A DNA stretch of 64,000 nucleotides from Gibbula magus (GCA_936450465.1 OW388300.1:43060358-43124357), one strand, 5' to 3'. Counted from the first letter of the stretch, positions 21,716 through 33,590 are shown. Translations and numbers: made by a program. The notes: generated from the letters alone by a model not told the origin.

Positions 21716-21719
21716 TTAA

Positions 21720-23199
21720 CCCTTACGTTGCGTATATATATTTTACCATTTTTAGCCCCTGTGGCGGAATTTACAGGCTCGCAGCTCGCAGCAGTAGTTT
21801 GAGCTTATTCACTAACGAGCTCTGCTGGCGGAATTTCCAGGCGGCGATTCCGGTACCGTTTTTACGAAATATACCGCATCTACATGGCGAATAAGGACTA
21901 TATACGGGCGTTCAATACAAATTCAAGTAGCGACACCCGTACACAAATGGCTAATTCACACCCGAAACTTTGAATGAATTTTCTATGTTTTTTCGTTTTT
22001 ATTCTATTACTTTCGAAAGATTGTCTTTAATTCGGGCCTCGTAACATCATAAATACGAAACGAAAAAAATTCCATTTATATACGGAATTGAAGACAATAT
22101 GTCTAGCTTCACAATGATATAAAAATTATTAGAATGCGACCTTTGGTTATAATTCTATAGCTATGTAAAGTTTGTCTTTATTTCCACCTATAAAATCGTC
22201 AATACTTACAACATGTATGCGGCATTGCAAACGGTCGTTCATCGCACTTTTCCAAGAAATCATAATCTCGAACCAGTTGACAAATAAGCACATGTCAACC
22301 CAAATATGGTTATGTTGTTTGACTTTTCAAATAAACGCTAACCTCGAACCATAACTGATGAAAATATGTTGATTAGTTTGTGTGCCGTTTGGTTTCACAT
22401 GCCTCTCAGAAAGGTAAAATTGTATCTTTATTTCTGTGAATAAATCTGCGCATTTTATATAGAATAAAAGATTATTCTTTTCGGGTTATTGTGATATAAA
22501 AATTATGAAAATGCATTCAGTATTTTAGCCGTGATAAATGTTTTAGAAGTTGTGAAAATCGCCGATTGTTTCAAAATTTATGAAGTGTAAACATGACCTT
22601 TTTCACGGCGCTTGCTGTGTCTTTATTATTTTTTTGATATTTTCTAATTTTATATGGGAATGTAGTCCATTGTTTCCCCTTTATTTTGCCGTATTTTTTT
22701 TTTAAAACAAACTATTCGCTCACATGATATGAAGTGCGGGAGTAAGGCGAGTTAGCGATTTTTTCCCCCGTCTCGCGAGATGCGAGGCAGATAGCAGTCT
22801 CGGGCGAGGCAAACCCGAGGCAATACAAACACGTGGGTGAAAATAGCCTCAAGCGAATTAATGCTTCGGGGGCTAAGCCCGACAAAATTGGCCTTTTGTA
22901 AAGCTAATTATCAATGCGTTACGGGTCAACAATGCACACGCAATTTGGTGTGAATTTTACTTGATATTTCGACCGGACATTCACACAGACTCGTTATCGT
23001 GGCTATCTGCGAGATGTATGTAAACAAGTTTTCATGTGGCGATATACGGACACACTTCGTCTTGCATTTCGCCTGGGGGGCAAATATAATTATTACTGAC
23101 CCGGTAAATGCACTAAGTCCAACGTACGGGTCTCGCCAAGGGTTCTAACATTTTTCTCTATGAGCCTCCCGGATAATTCCGTCGCCCGCATGTTAAGGG
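21720..23199 (-). mobile_element. piggyBac element E1: 1,480-bp deletion derivative
   Basis: Flanked by TTAA at 21716-21719 and 23200-23203. Left tip 'cccttacgttgcgtatatat'; right tip, read inward, 'cccttaacatgcgggcgacgg'. The first ~240 bases are the inverted copy of the right end of E2 (30850-31075), and 22868-23020 is the inverted copy of 25148-25255 in E2. E1 therefore belongs to the same family, lies in the opposite orientation, and has lost the whole transposase region. It keeps some subterminal modules ('attgtctttaattcgggcc', 'gaattgaagacaat'). Confidence 0.92.
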
Positions 23200-23361
23200 T
23201 TAAGAATACCATTCAAGTGAGAAAATAAGATCAATTGAGTCAATTTTGCCTTTTGAAAGAAAAATTTCTTTTTAACAGATATTTTAGATATCTTAAGATA
23301 AAATTGATTAAGAATAACTTTTCAGTGATAAAATTGTGTAAAATCGACAAATGAAAAGAGT

Positions 23362-23568
23362 TTAAAGGTACTGTAGCACGTTGCATATTGATTTTTCTCA
23401 AGTTGCCATTTATTATTAAAATTTATACAATATATTGTTACATTAGACGGTAAAACATCTCATTGCATGACCCAATAAGCCGTAGAAAACAGTAACACTT
23501 ATTTTCCTTTTCCTTTTCGCGAGAGCACTTTATTTTAGTAAAAACAGCATATGCAACAATGCCTTTAA
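23362..23568. mobile_element. TTAA-MITE family 3, short copy
   Basis: TTAA-'aggtactgtagcacgttgca' and 'tatgcaacaatgcct'-TTAA. The body 'ttatacaatatattgttaca' and 'catctcattgcatgaccc' matches 32035-32524. The right terminus is shorter than the left. Confidence 0.82.
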
Positions 23569-23895
23569 AGATTGTCTTTAATTAACAACTTCAGAATGTT
23601 ATCAAATATAATAATCAGGTGACTGTGAGACAGTCTCAATCAATGGACACCTGTATTCAATATGTGACACGTGTATGCAGTTGCTTTCGACCCAGGCATT
23701 TCAGCTCCATTGTGAACTAATTTTCTACCCTTTACAGTGTCTTTGCAGCTGAGCTCAACATGTTTAAAACGTGTAATGTTTGCTTTTATCAAACTTAAAC
23801 GAGGTAGTTATGTCATTTTGTTATGTCAGTTCGGAAGTTTAAAACCTATTCAAACTGCGTTCTCAGATGTTTTCAATAGTTAATTATTTACATAG

Positions 23896-24192
23896 TGACA
23901 TCAAAATGTAAATTCCATATGCTTTTGAATGGTTGTGTTTAAGTTGTTTAAGTTGTTTAAGTTTGGTTAATATGTATGTGTGATGTATATAGAATTTATT
24001 TTACAAAATAGAAATCATTTTTATAAACTTTGCAATAGAAGAAAGTTGTGACATCAAAATGTAAATTCTATATGCTTTTGAATGGTTGTGTTTAAGTTGT
24101 TTAAGTTTGGTTAATATGTATGTGTGATGTATATAGAATTTAGTTTACAAAATAGAAATCATTTTTATAAACTTTGCAATAGAAGAAAGTTG
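23896..24192. repeat. ~150-bp tandem duplication
   Basis: 'gtgacatcaaaatgtaaatt' begins both copies (about 23896 and 24048), and both end with 'gcaatagaagaaagtt'. Copies are nearly identical apart from an extra 'aagttgttt' in the first, so the duplication is recent. Confidence 0.95.
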
Positions 24193-24274
24193 TCACATTA
24201 TTAAATTGTTTGAGAGTTTGTATAAAAACATTTCTTAATGACTATCATAAAGATGTATCAAACGTAATGGTGAT

Positions 24275-24525
24275 GGGATCCCGCCAGGGCATCGGCAACT
24301 TTGCCTGCAGTAGAGAACTGTTCTACACAGTAAGGTTTGGGTGCAATGCTACACTGAATTTCAACGTAGTACCACCCAAGGTTCGCAAGTTCCAGTCAAT
24401 GCTCGCAGGTTCCACTGCAATGCATAGCCACATGGCGTTGCGGGCTTTCCCCCTGCCATAATACTAGCAGCGTAATATAAGTGAAATACTCTTGAAAGTG
24501 GCCTTAAACCAGAACTCGCTCACCT
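24275..24525 (+). mobile_element. SINE family A, 5'-truncated copy
   Basis: Starts within the head ('gggatcccgccagggcatcgg') and continues 'ctgcagtagagaactgttct', 'aaggtttgggtgcaatgcta' and 'ataagtgaaatactcttgaa', matching 882-1185. The A box is missing. Confidence 0.87.
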
Positions 24526-25679
24526 CATGGTGGGGAGTGCTTTATTGAAACATTTGAAGGAATGACTCAGAAGACTGGATTTTGTATTGAATTACCTACA
24601 AGTGTCAATATATATGTACATTTTGTTGAAAGAATGCCAAGCCTGACAATTTCCGTTATATTAGTAGAGAGATAATATTGATAAATGAAACAAAGAGAAT
24701 TGGTTAATTTGTTAGGTGGTATTTATTCCAGAGTGCCAGTGTAGTTTGTAAGAACATAAAACTGATGGATGATTTTAAGGCATGGTAGGATCTCTGTATA
24801 TAAACACATAAATTGATCAATGACGGGATGTGAGAAAACAGCTGAGTGATAACTGTTATAGAGTTGCCGAACCAATCGTCTTACTCTAGGATCTCAGGTT
24901 GAAGATAGCGCTGTTTAACCCTTAACATGCGGGCGACGGAATAATCCGGGCGGGCTATAAGTGATTCGTAGGTACTCCAGTACGGATCCCGGATCGCTTA
25001 CTTAGAAGAATTCACGCCTGTCTATGTACTGGGCTAGCCTCCATACCGGGTCCCGAGTCGATTGTTTCCGCGACTCGCTGCATGAGAATGGCTGTATTTA
25101 TGCCTCGCAGCCCGCAATGAGAATAAAACTTTCTTCAGTGTCTGGTCAGAACGTCCAGCAAAATTCACACCAATTTGCGTGTGCATTGTTGACCCGTAAC
25201 GCATCGATAATTAGCTTTACAAAAGGCCAATTTTGTCCTGCTTCGCTCCGATGGCTACACTGCCCGGCGGCTAATTAGCACCTAAGTGTCTGCACTGCCC
25301 CGGGGTGAGATAGGCCCGTACAGGCTTATCTGTCTCGCATCCCGCCACATGGGCAGATAGCCTATGCTTATCTGTCTCGCATCTCGCCACATGGGCAGAT
25401 AGCTTCTAATTACGGGAAGATATTGCGATAAGCTACCTTTCTCTCGCACTTCGTATCATATGAACCAATTGGTTGTTTTCATTTTTTTTATACCAAAATA
25501 AAGAGGAAAGAATGGCCTTTATTCCCATATAAAAATCGCAATTGCGCTAACATAACTGAAAATACAGCAATCGCACAGAGATAGCCGACTTTCGCACTTT
25601 TGAATTTTGATACATGTGGCGCATTTACCCCAACATGCCTCGGCGCTCTATTTCTAAGAAACTACTTGGGATATTTTCA

Positions 25680-26110
25680 TAATTTTTTTATCAGTATATA
25701 GATAAAAGAATTGTCTTCAATTCCATATAAAATACGTGTATTTTCGGCAATAACTTTTGATGCGCCAGGTGTCGCGCAGAAGGTGATATTCGGCTTTGAA
25801 TAAGTGGCGCTCTTAGCATATACCATCATTACGGGCTTTATAACTTGTGAACCGCAAGTCCGATTTTTATAATTTTTACATCATTGTAAAGAGAAAAACA
25901 TTGTCTTCAATTCCATGTATAATGCGCATGTTTTCGGGAAGAACTCTGCATGCGCAAAGCGCCGCGACAAAAGGTATAATTTTCGCACTTCATAACTTTT
26001 GAACCGCAAGTCCGATTTTTATAATTTTTACATCATTGTAAAGAGAAAAACATTGTCTTTAATTCCAGATATAATGCGCATGTTTTTGGGAAGAACTATG
26101 CATGCGCGAA
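25680..26110. repeat. E2 left subterminal repeats
   Basis: Three copies of a ~141-bp module, the last two nearly identical (25846 and 25987). Core words: 'gaaccgcaagtccgattttt', 'ttacatcattgtaaagagaa', 'attgtcttcaattccat' and 'atgcgcatgttttcgggaag'. Candidate transposase-binding sites. Confidence 0.9.
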
Positions 26111-26639
26111 GAGCCGCAATATTGATGTACGCATAAGTGAAGAAGTATGATAATATATAACTAAAATACTGTTCTTTTGATACGCAAATATAGAGCTTTA
26201 TAAACGATGAACAACTGTCATGACGGAATTTTGTTTCCAGTTTTGGAAAAAAAATTATAACATAAAAGTGAAAATATATTTGAGTACGGGACCAGCCGCT
26301 CGGGGAAAAGCCTTTTCGTGGGAATATTTTCTCAGGAAAATATTTCACTTTTCGGAGTTTCTAAAAATGCGTGAACATTTTTGTTACTGATGCCATTTGC
26401 GAAAGGTTTTTATTTCTAAAATTCAAATGCGAGGGCGCACCTTTCCAAACCATTTGAATTGAATTTATTATTTTATCTTTTACATTATTGAATAAAAGAC
26501 GTTTCATTCAATAAGATTTGAAGAATTATTTATATGTGTAGCGGACTGAACTGAGCAGATGGAGAATTTGATTCCTCACCACTTTTATTACCAAAGTTCT
26601 TTTGTATCACAATTACTTTTTTAGGTATTAGTTTTTTCG

Positions 26640-27120
26640 TGAGCAGGGGAATTTCCGACGGGATTCGCCATGACATAATGAGAAAAAATTCCCATGAACA
26701 TGGGCGTGGTCCGTCATCTTCGGGACCGACCCACAAGTATAAATATCTACCGGGGGGTGCGCGGACCCCCCCGCTTTTGGTCGCCACCCCCCAAACTTTT
26801 TGTGCAAATTATTTTTTTGTTTCTACTTTGAAATAAAGGTTCGTGTCATTCCGAGGTATGAAGGTTTCTGCTATATATGTCGAGAGGGCATGGGAACCCA
26901 TTCCCAATAGAATCCGGGGTTCGTCCCATAGGATTGTTCCTCGGAGTCTCTCGTTCTCAAAAGAGAACATGGGAAACCTGTCCCGCGATTGAATCCGGGG
27001 TCCGCCGCGGAAGACGGGGACGGGAATTCCCGGAGAGCATGGGAGTATGCTCCCATGGGTCCGGGCTCCGCCTCGAGAGACCGCTCCTTGGATGCTCTGC
27101 TTCTCGAAAAGAGAAGTCAT
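26640..27120. promoter_or_regulatory. GC-rich repeated leader upstream of the E2 transposase
   Basis: Three or four diverged modules each combine a CATGGGA palindrome with an 'aatccggggt(t/c)cg' word: 26880-26935, 26965-27010 and 27035-27075, with a related 'catgggcgtggtccg' at 26699. CpG-rich compared with its surroundings. Its position before the transposase suggests promoter or untranslated leader; an acceptor-like 'catttacag' lies 11 bases before the ATG. Role is inferred. Confidence 0.45.
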
Positions 27121-27438
27121 TCGGCAACTGACAACCCGAGCTTCCCTGACATAGTAGTTTATTTTCCGGGCCTCGCGCCCGGTGCTACACGTCGCCGAGG
27201 AAATCAGAAAATGGTCCGTTTGACATATGCGTCGGAAAAATCGGCGCGATGTCAGAAGCCGTCGGCGCCGTCGGCGCTTGCGGCGCAGTCGTCCTAGATG
27301 CGCCGGGAGGTTCTGAAACTGGAAAATGAACGTCCATGAAGCTCACATTCATTATCTCTGTATGTTTATTGTCTCTAATCAGATGTTATATGTTGCATAC
27401 ATCTAACGCATTTTCAATCATTTACAGGTTGAAGCAGA

Positions 27439-29472
27439 ATGCTGCGCGGACGTGGACGCAAGGCCCTGCGACGGCCTAGGACGTTGCATACTAGGACACG
27501 CAGCTTTGAAGCCGTTACAAGCGACGACGACTTCATCAACGAGATCCATGCTGATGAAGCCTCTGATATGGAGTCAACTGACAGTGATGGTAGCAGTGGT
27601 TTAGACAGTGATGATGCATATGATCGGGACACTGTAATAGATAGTGAACATGGTGACACAGATGCTCTGAGTGATATAGAGACAGAGATTGCCAGAAAGA
27701 TTCTAGCCGCCGGTAATTCCACCGAAGAAGACTTTAGTGGTTTTGAGGAGGAGTTTGCCGAAATACCACAATATAATCATGATAATTCACAGACGTTTGA
27801 TGAGTGGGTGGATGGTCCGCGGCCACGTGTAAACTTGCCTTTCACTGGTCAAACTGGGTTGCGCCAGTTCATAGAACTTCCTGAGAACCCTGAACCTATT
27901 GACTTTTTCAATTTGTTTATACATAATGATGACTATGAGGATATGGCAACGGAAACCAATAGATATTTCAAACAAGCAATGGAGGACAAAATTCTAAGAC
28001 CCCGTTCAAGAATGCAACAGTGGCAAGACACTAATGCAGAAGAGATGAAGGTATTTGTAGCCATGACAATTGCCATGTCATTGGTTGTGCAGAGAAACTT
28101 TGCTGATTACTGGTCAACAAGTGATGTTACCTCAACGCCTTTCTTCGCCAAGTGCATGCCCCGAGACAGGTTTTGGCTTCTTATAACCTACCTACACTTG
28201 GCTGACAACAGGAGGATGCCGGGCCGTAACACCCCGTGCTTTTCACCAATAAATAAACTGGGACACTTGTATAACCGGATAGTTCACCGTTTTTCAAGAG
28301 TGTATAAACCGCATCAAAACATTTCAGTCGACGAGGGCATGGTGCCCTGGAAAGGTAACTTATCTTTCAAAGTTTATCTTCCCGACAAGCCTAAGAAGTA
28401 TGGGATAAAGGCTTTCATGTTGTGTGACTCGCACAACGGATACGTTTGCAAGTTCAAACTCTACACTGGAAAAACGAATGAACCGGTTTCTGAAGGTGGC
28501 AAAACTTATGATGTAGTCATGGACTTGGTGAACGACTACGTTGGACAGGGGCATCACATCTTTATGGACAACTACTATTCGTCCACAAATCTGTACATAA
28601 ATTTGTGGGAGCGGGGAATAGGTGCCACGGGGACGTTGAGAGCCAATCGAAAGGGACTTCCTGATTCAGTCAAGAAACCTAAAAAGAAAGCCAAGCAAGG
28701 GGACATGACAGTTTCTCACAACCATGGCCTACTCGTTCTTCGCTACGAAGATAGAAAATCAGTGCTTCTCATGTCTACTGTTGAAGATACACAACTTGAA
28801 CAAACAGGGAAGAAGAACCGGGCAACAGGGGAACCAGTTCTCAAGCCGCGCATTGTAACAACGTACAACAAGTACATGGGAGGCGTTGATCGGGCCGACC
28901 AGATGTTGTCGTACACGCCGTTCCGAGTGAAGACCCTGAAGTGGTGGAAACGGGTTTGGTTTCACGTTCTCAACGTTGCCATGTTGAACTCTTACATCGT
29001 TTATAAAGAATACAGCAAAGATAAACCTCTAAAAACAAGTCGGGAATACAGGAAGGCTTTGGCGCAACATATAGTAACATTTGCGGACAAGGAACAAGTT
29101 CCATCACTTTGCAGACGTCCCCGTGGTCGGCCGAGCACGAGCGACGAGAGTGTCACTCGTCTTCATGGACGTCACTTTCCGACGAAGATTGAGCCTGTCG
29201 GAAGGAAGAAAAACGTCACAAGGATGTGTGTGGTATGCTCTAAGGCAAAACGCGCCGTCCTCGCAAAACAGATTGAAGAAGGCAATGGGCCAGCAAGGAA
29301 GAAAAAACGAGTAGGCAGAGAGTCTTCTTATGAATGTACAGATTGTAATGTTTCTCTGTGCGCCGCACCATGCTTCAAACTGTACCACACCGCCACTGAC
29401 TATTCCAGGGCTTACATCACTGCCACGGAAAAAGAAAGAAATGAAGAAGGGAATGAAGAAGAAGAAAATTGA
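27439..29472 (+). CDS. piggyBac-family DDD transposase, intact, 677 aa
   Basis: DDE/D-type transposase that cuts and pastes DNA at TTAA sites. Order: basic N-terminal start (residues 1-25), long acidic Ser/Asp/Glu region (~30-120), conserved catalytic core (~130-540), then a Cys/His-rich C-terminal domain (~595-660). The catalytic Asp triad is visible: D298 in SVDEGMVPWKG, D377 in IFMDNYYSS, D484 in YMGGVDRADQ (with the extra Asp at 487), spacing like the founding piggyBac enzyme. The tail has CVVC, CTDC, C-x3-C and a His, consistent with the superfamily's zinc-binding end-recognition domain. No stop or frameshift. ATG 27439 is the first Met and precedes all conserved regions. A poly(A) signal AATAAA lies at 29625-29630. 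It resembles the PGBD4-like branch; exact subfamily unassigned. Confidence 0.95.
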   Translation: MLRGRGRKALRRPRTLHTRTRSFEAVTSDDDFINEIHADEASDMESTDSDGSSGLDSDDAYDRDTVIDSEHGDTDALSDIETEIARKILAAGNSTEEDFSGFEEEFAEIPQYNHDNSQTFDEWVDGPRPRVNLPFTGQTGLRQFIELPENPEPIDFFNLFIHNDDYEDMATETNRYFKQAMEDKILRPRSRMQQWQDTNAEEMKVFVAMTIAMSLVVQRNFADYWSTSDVTSTPFFAKCMPRDRFWLLITYLHLADNRRMPGRNTPCFSPINKLGHLYNRIVHRFSRVYKPHQNISVDEGMVPWKGNLSFKVYLPDKPKKYGIKAFMLCDSHNGYVCKFKLYTGKTNEPVSEGGKTYDVVMDLVNDYVGQGHHIFMDNYYSSTNLYINLWERGIGATGTLRANRKGLPDSVKKPKKKAKQGDMTVSHNHGLLVLRYEDRKSVLLMSTVEDTQLEQTGKKNRATGEPVLKPRIVTTYNKYMGGVDRADQMLSYTPFRVKTLKWWKRVWFHVLNVAMLNSYIVYKEYSKDKPLKTSREYRKALAQHIVTFADKEQVPSLCRRPRGRPSTSDESVTRLHGRHFPTKIEPVGRKKNVTRMCVVCSKAKRAVLAKQIEEGNGPARKKKRVGRESSYECTDCNVSLCAAPCFKLYHTATDYSRAYITATEKERNEEGNEEEEN

Positions 29473-29624
29473 AAGTAAAGAGAGCCGAAGTGTGGACTAG
29501 TATATACACATTATATACATACCTTGTTAGGTCCCTAAAGCTGTTCTGCGCACAACCGCAGGTAAATATTGTGTATATTTGTACATAAATGCATTGTAAT
29601 TTCATTGTAATACATGTCATTGCA

Positions 29625-29630
29625 AATAAA
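29625..29630 (+). terminator. Poly(A) signal of the E2 transposase
   Basis: AATAAA about 150 bases after the stop codon, followed by a T-rich stretch. Confidence 0.6.
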
Positions 29631-29734
29631 ATATTCTTTATTTTATCAAAGAGACAGAGAAAGTGAATGCGAGCTTTCATTGGAAGTTCAGCCAGAACCG
29701 CATCATAAAAAACACCCATAAATGCTGAACCGGG

Positions 29735-30790
29735 TGGCCGATTTTCATAAAACTTACATGGGGTAAAGAGGAAAGATTCGGCTTTGATTCAATATAAAAT
29801 TTATACATGCGCACGAAAAACTAAAGTTGCGGCACGTGCCCCGATATGCGCGATAGTCAAAAAGTTGCCTCAAAGTACCGAGGGTACCTTCATTTGGCAC
29901 GCTATAGCTTCCGAACGAAGTTGCGCATTTTTTTTCTTTTTACATCATCGTAAAGAGCAATAAATTGTCTTCAATTCCATGTATCATATGTATATGCGCA
30001 GCGAAAAATAAACATGCGGCAAATGATGCGCCAGATGTCGCAAAAAGTTAGTTTTTCAAAAATGAATTTTCTAAGTACTGGGGGTGCCTTCCTTACGCTC
30101 TTCATATATTGCGAACCATTTGACGTATTCCAATAATTTTTATATCATTGTAAAGAGGAATAAATTGTCTTCAAGTACATACGTGTTTCGCATGCGCGCG
30201 AAATAATTTACGATTTTATAAAGCTGGAAATAAAGACAAACTTTACACCGCGCAACATGTATTGCGTTCGCCGCGGTGATTAGTGTATGCTGTGCTCATT
30301 AGTACCCATTAGTTCCACGCGCGCTCGGCTCTGGCACCCTCGAGGAGGTCTCGAGGAGGTCTCGAGGAGGTAACGGTACTGTAATTAGCACAGTCCCGGG
30401 GGGACCAAGCAGTGCCAGTAACTTGGTGCGCGTCGGGACCATTCACGTGGTACTGTCGGGGTAGCGTCACTCTCCTTTGGTTGGTTATATTTTCTGAACC
30501 ATAAGTCGTATTCTAATAATTTTTACGTCATTGTAAAGAGGAATAAACTATCTACAAGCACATATAAATTTCGCAATATGCGCGCTCAGGAGTTTTGATT
30601 TCATGAAGCTGGAAATAAAGACAAACTTTAGATGACAATAGAATTATAACCATAGGTCGCATTCTAATATTTTTTATATCATTGTAAAGACAAACATCTG
30701 GTCTTCAAGTCCATATAAAAATTTCAGTAGCGCGCTCCAAATTCATGATGTTATAAGGCCCGAATTAAAGACAATCTTTACAAAGTAATA
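29735..30790. repeat. E2 right subterminal repeats
   Basis: About five diverged copies of the same module as at 25680-26110 and in the same orientation, at about 29740, 29930, 30120, 30510 and 30660. Shared words are 'atcattgtaaagag', 'attgtcttcaa' and 'atgcgcg'. An 11-bp triplication 'ctcgaggaggt' sits at 30339-30371. Confidence 0.85.
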
Positions 30791-31079
30791 GAAAAGTAAA
30801 GAAAAATCGTAAAAAAATAATTCGAAGATGCGGGTATAAAGCAACCATTTGTGTACGGGTGCCGCGACTTGAATTTGTATTCAACGCCCGTATATAGCCC
30901 GTATTCGCCATGTAGATGCGGTATATTTCGTAAAAACGGTACCGGAATCGCCGCCTGGAAATTCCGCCAGCAGAGCTCGTTAGTGCCTAAGCTCAAACTA
31001 CTGCTGCGAGCTGCGAGCCTGTAAATTCCGCCACAGGGGCTAAAAAGGGTAAAATATATATACGCAACGTAAGGGTTAA

Positions 31080-32034
31080 TAAATTTACCTTGTTTTTATA
31101 CACATTGTATATAACATTGCTTGCTTTAGATTGACGTGACATCATAATGGTTAAAATATGACGTCACAATATCAGCACCTGGGTTGCAATGTAGTGTGTT
31201 CCATTTATCAACAAGTTCATGCAACTAAATCAGTTGATATAGAATAAAATACCAAACTGGTCCTTTATGTATGTATGATTGTTTGTATGTATATATAATC
31301 AATCACATGTCAGCTGTCATTAAAATCAAATTTATGAATGTAGGTGACAAAGTTGATGATTGAAAAATATCATAAATATGTATATTAAAAATCATTTACA
31401 TTACTCTGATGAATTATATTTAAAGGGTTATATTTAGTTAAGAATCTCCATCTAACATACACATGATCGAGTGGCAGAAAGACAAGCCAGATCATATTTA
31501 GGTAGGACCCCTGTGTGTCATATTCTCTTGATGGGTGAGGATTTCTACTTACTACTAATGGGGTAAAGCATTTCTCTGTCTCAGGTTAACCAGTCAATAT
31601 TTGCTTGTCCCATTAGAGTGATATCAGTTGTTGGGCAAGTAGTATCTGGAAATGTACATAACATACACTGGAGACTAAAAGTGGTCAGCCAAGTAGTCAG
31701 AGGACAAGACCAAATCTTAAAATATGACCTCTGATTTATTTTGTGTGTAAGATTTTTTTAATTCTTCAATCATAAGCATTTCGGTTGTTCAAACATCTGC
31801 TAGACTCTGAATTAAGTTATCATAGAATTATACTTTATAATTATATAGTTCAATTATCTGGCATGCAGCTCTTAAGAACTTTTCTGAAAATATTAATGTA
31901 ATCTAAAACTTGTTGTTTCTGGAAAATTGTTGTTTTTAAAAAGTGGATCCATTTTAATTGGTAATGGTTCACTTTTATATTTCAGTGCAATATATAACTT
32001 CAAACCAGTCAACAACTAGAATACAGAACATGTT
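31080..32034. other. No gene seen
   Basis: AT-rich sequence between E2 and a MITE, with no supported feature. Confidence 0.55.
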
Positions 32035-32524
32035 TTAAAGGCACTGTAGCACGCTTTTTGGCATATTATTTTTTCTAAAAATGTCCATTCATGATTAAAG
32101 TTTATACAATATATTGTTACATAAAAAGGTAAAAACATCTCATTAAACGACCCGATAAGCCACATTAATAGAAAACTGTCCAGAAAATGGTGCGACTTTT
32201 AAAGCACCAATTTTGTCTCTCTTTGACAGTTCAGACAGCAAGATGCATTGTTGACCATTCAATCATTATACTATTTTTAAAACTCTACTCTGAGTGTTAA
32301 AGCATTACTGCATCAGTCAGATCACTTGAATTATCTTTGAGCGGTTATTTTAATGTGAACACCTCAAAATGGCTACTCGAAGGAAAATGGACTCAAGACT
32401 TAACTGTAACATGTACATTCCTTTTAGAACGCTTTTAATTGATTCAGGAGTATTATTCAGCCAAATTATTTGCCTTTTCGTGGGAGCATTTTATTTCTGT
32501 AAGAACGTGCTACAGCACCTTTAA
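32035..32524. mobile_element. TTAA-MITE family 3, long copy
   Basis: TTAA-'aggcactgtagcacgctttt' and 'aacgtgctacagcacct'-TTAA, ~20-bp inverted ends. Body words 'tttatacaatatattgttac' and 'catctcattaaacgaccc' are shared with 23362-23568. 490 bp, no transposase. Confidence 0.88.
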
Positions 32525-33590
32525 AATGACCTAGCTTTAATGAACTCCCTTTGGAGTATACAATGCTTTGGAAAAACTGGTAGCACTTAAGAGTTTTCAT
32601 GTTTGTCTCTAATAGTTCAGAATATTCTGTTTTCATCGATTTCTGTAAAAACAAATACTCATGTTTGATGTTGTTAAGAGTTCTCCTTTCAAATAAATTC
32701 AGGAACATTTCTCTATTTGAGAACAAATATAAACCAGCATATTGACAAATTTACAATGTGAATATTGCCCATTTCCAAACATTGCACACTCAAATGCTTT
32801 CCATTAAAGCACTTGAAGTGTTTATTTAATTGAACAATATTTCTTCAAGTACACCAATAACCCCCCTCATTGATTCTGACCTGATTGTGCCCCTCTTTGA
32901 ACTGACTGTAATGTTAACATTCACATCACCTCGGAGAAGTAGGAAATATGATGCTTTCTGATTGGTCGATGGTTAGTGTATTACAAGCTGATTGGGTAAA
33001 CAAGGTGTCACAATGTAATCAGCAACTTGTATAGAATACTGATGGAGTTAGGTTGAGGGAAAATGTCTGGAACTAAAAATTGCCTTGCATTGGATCATTA
33101 GGGCATTTTGTTATATATTTTTTTTGTATTGAGATAAAAACAAGCAGTTTTTTTTAGCCAATTTATTTAAACTTTATATCCACATTTGTGATCTGTTTTC
33201 TTGATTTGTTCTGAACATTGAATGTAAATTTTTAAAAATTGAAATTTTAGGTAATTCAAATGCTATGGTATATGGATAGATATCATTTTACCTGTAAATT
33301 TGTTGCTCAAAAACAAATACAATATATTTAAAAAATTAAACTAGACTAAAAGAACTAGAATGTTGAATTATTGATAAACATACCTTGATCAATGTGGAAT
33401 GTTAAATGAAAAGTTGATAACAGTTCAAATGATGGGCAATGCCCACAAAAGCTAATTTTTCATATTTAAATCTTCAACCACTTGTTCTGATGACTTCACA
33501 ACACTGAACAAAGCTAGTCATCCACTGGCTTCAAATCTTAGGCCATTCTCTCCGGTGTAGTCCTTTGACCCACTCTAGTTTACAACCATA
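32525..33590. other. No gene seen
   Basis: AT-rich, no supported feature. Confidence 0.55.

Larger units (their letters stand above)
23204..24914. other. Spacer between E1 and E2
   Basis: 1.7 kb holding a TTAA-MITE (23362-23568), a tandem duplication (23896-24192) and a SINE (24275-24525). No host gene seen. Confidence 0.7.
24919..31075 (+). mobile_element. piggyBac-superfamily transposon E2, apparently autonomous
   Basis: 6,157 bp between TTAA at 24915-24918 and 31076-31079. Tips read inward: 'cccttaacatgcgggcgacgg' on the left and 'cccttacgttgcgtatatat' on the right, an imperfect ~13-base inverted repeat with the CCC start typical of the superfamily. Both ends carry arrays of a subterminal module. 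The single transposase gene is intact. Long non-coding flanks (2.5 kb left, 1.6 kb right) make it larger than the classical ~2.5-kb insect piggyBac. Confidence 0.94.

Noticed and set aside
26028..26348. 106-codon minus-strand frame in E2
   Set aside because: Overlaps the subterminal repeats and is not kept between repeat copies.
24919..31075. Domesticated (host-recruited) PGBD gene
   Set aside because: Intact TTAA duplications and inverted tips around the transposase show a transposon, not a host gene that has lost its ends.
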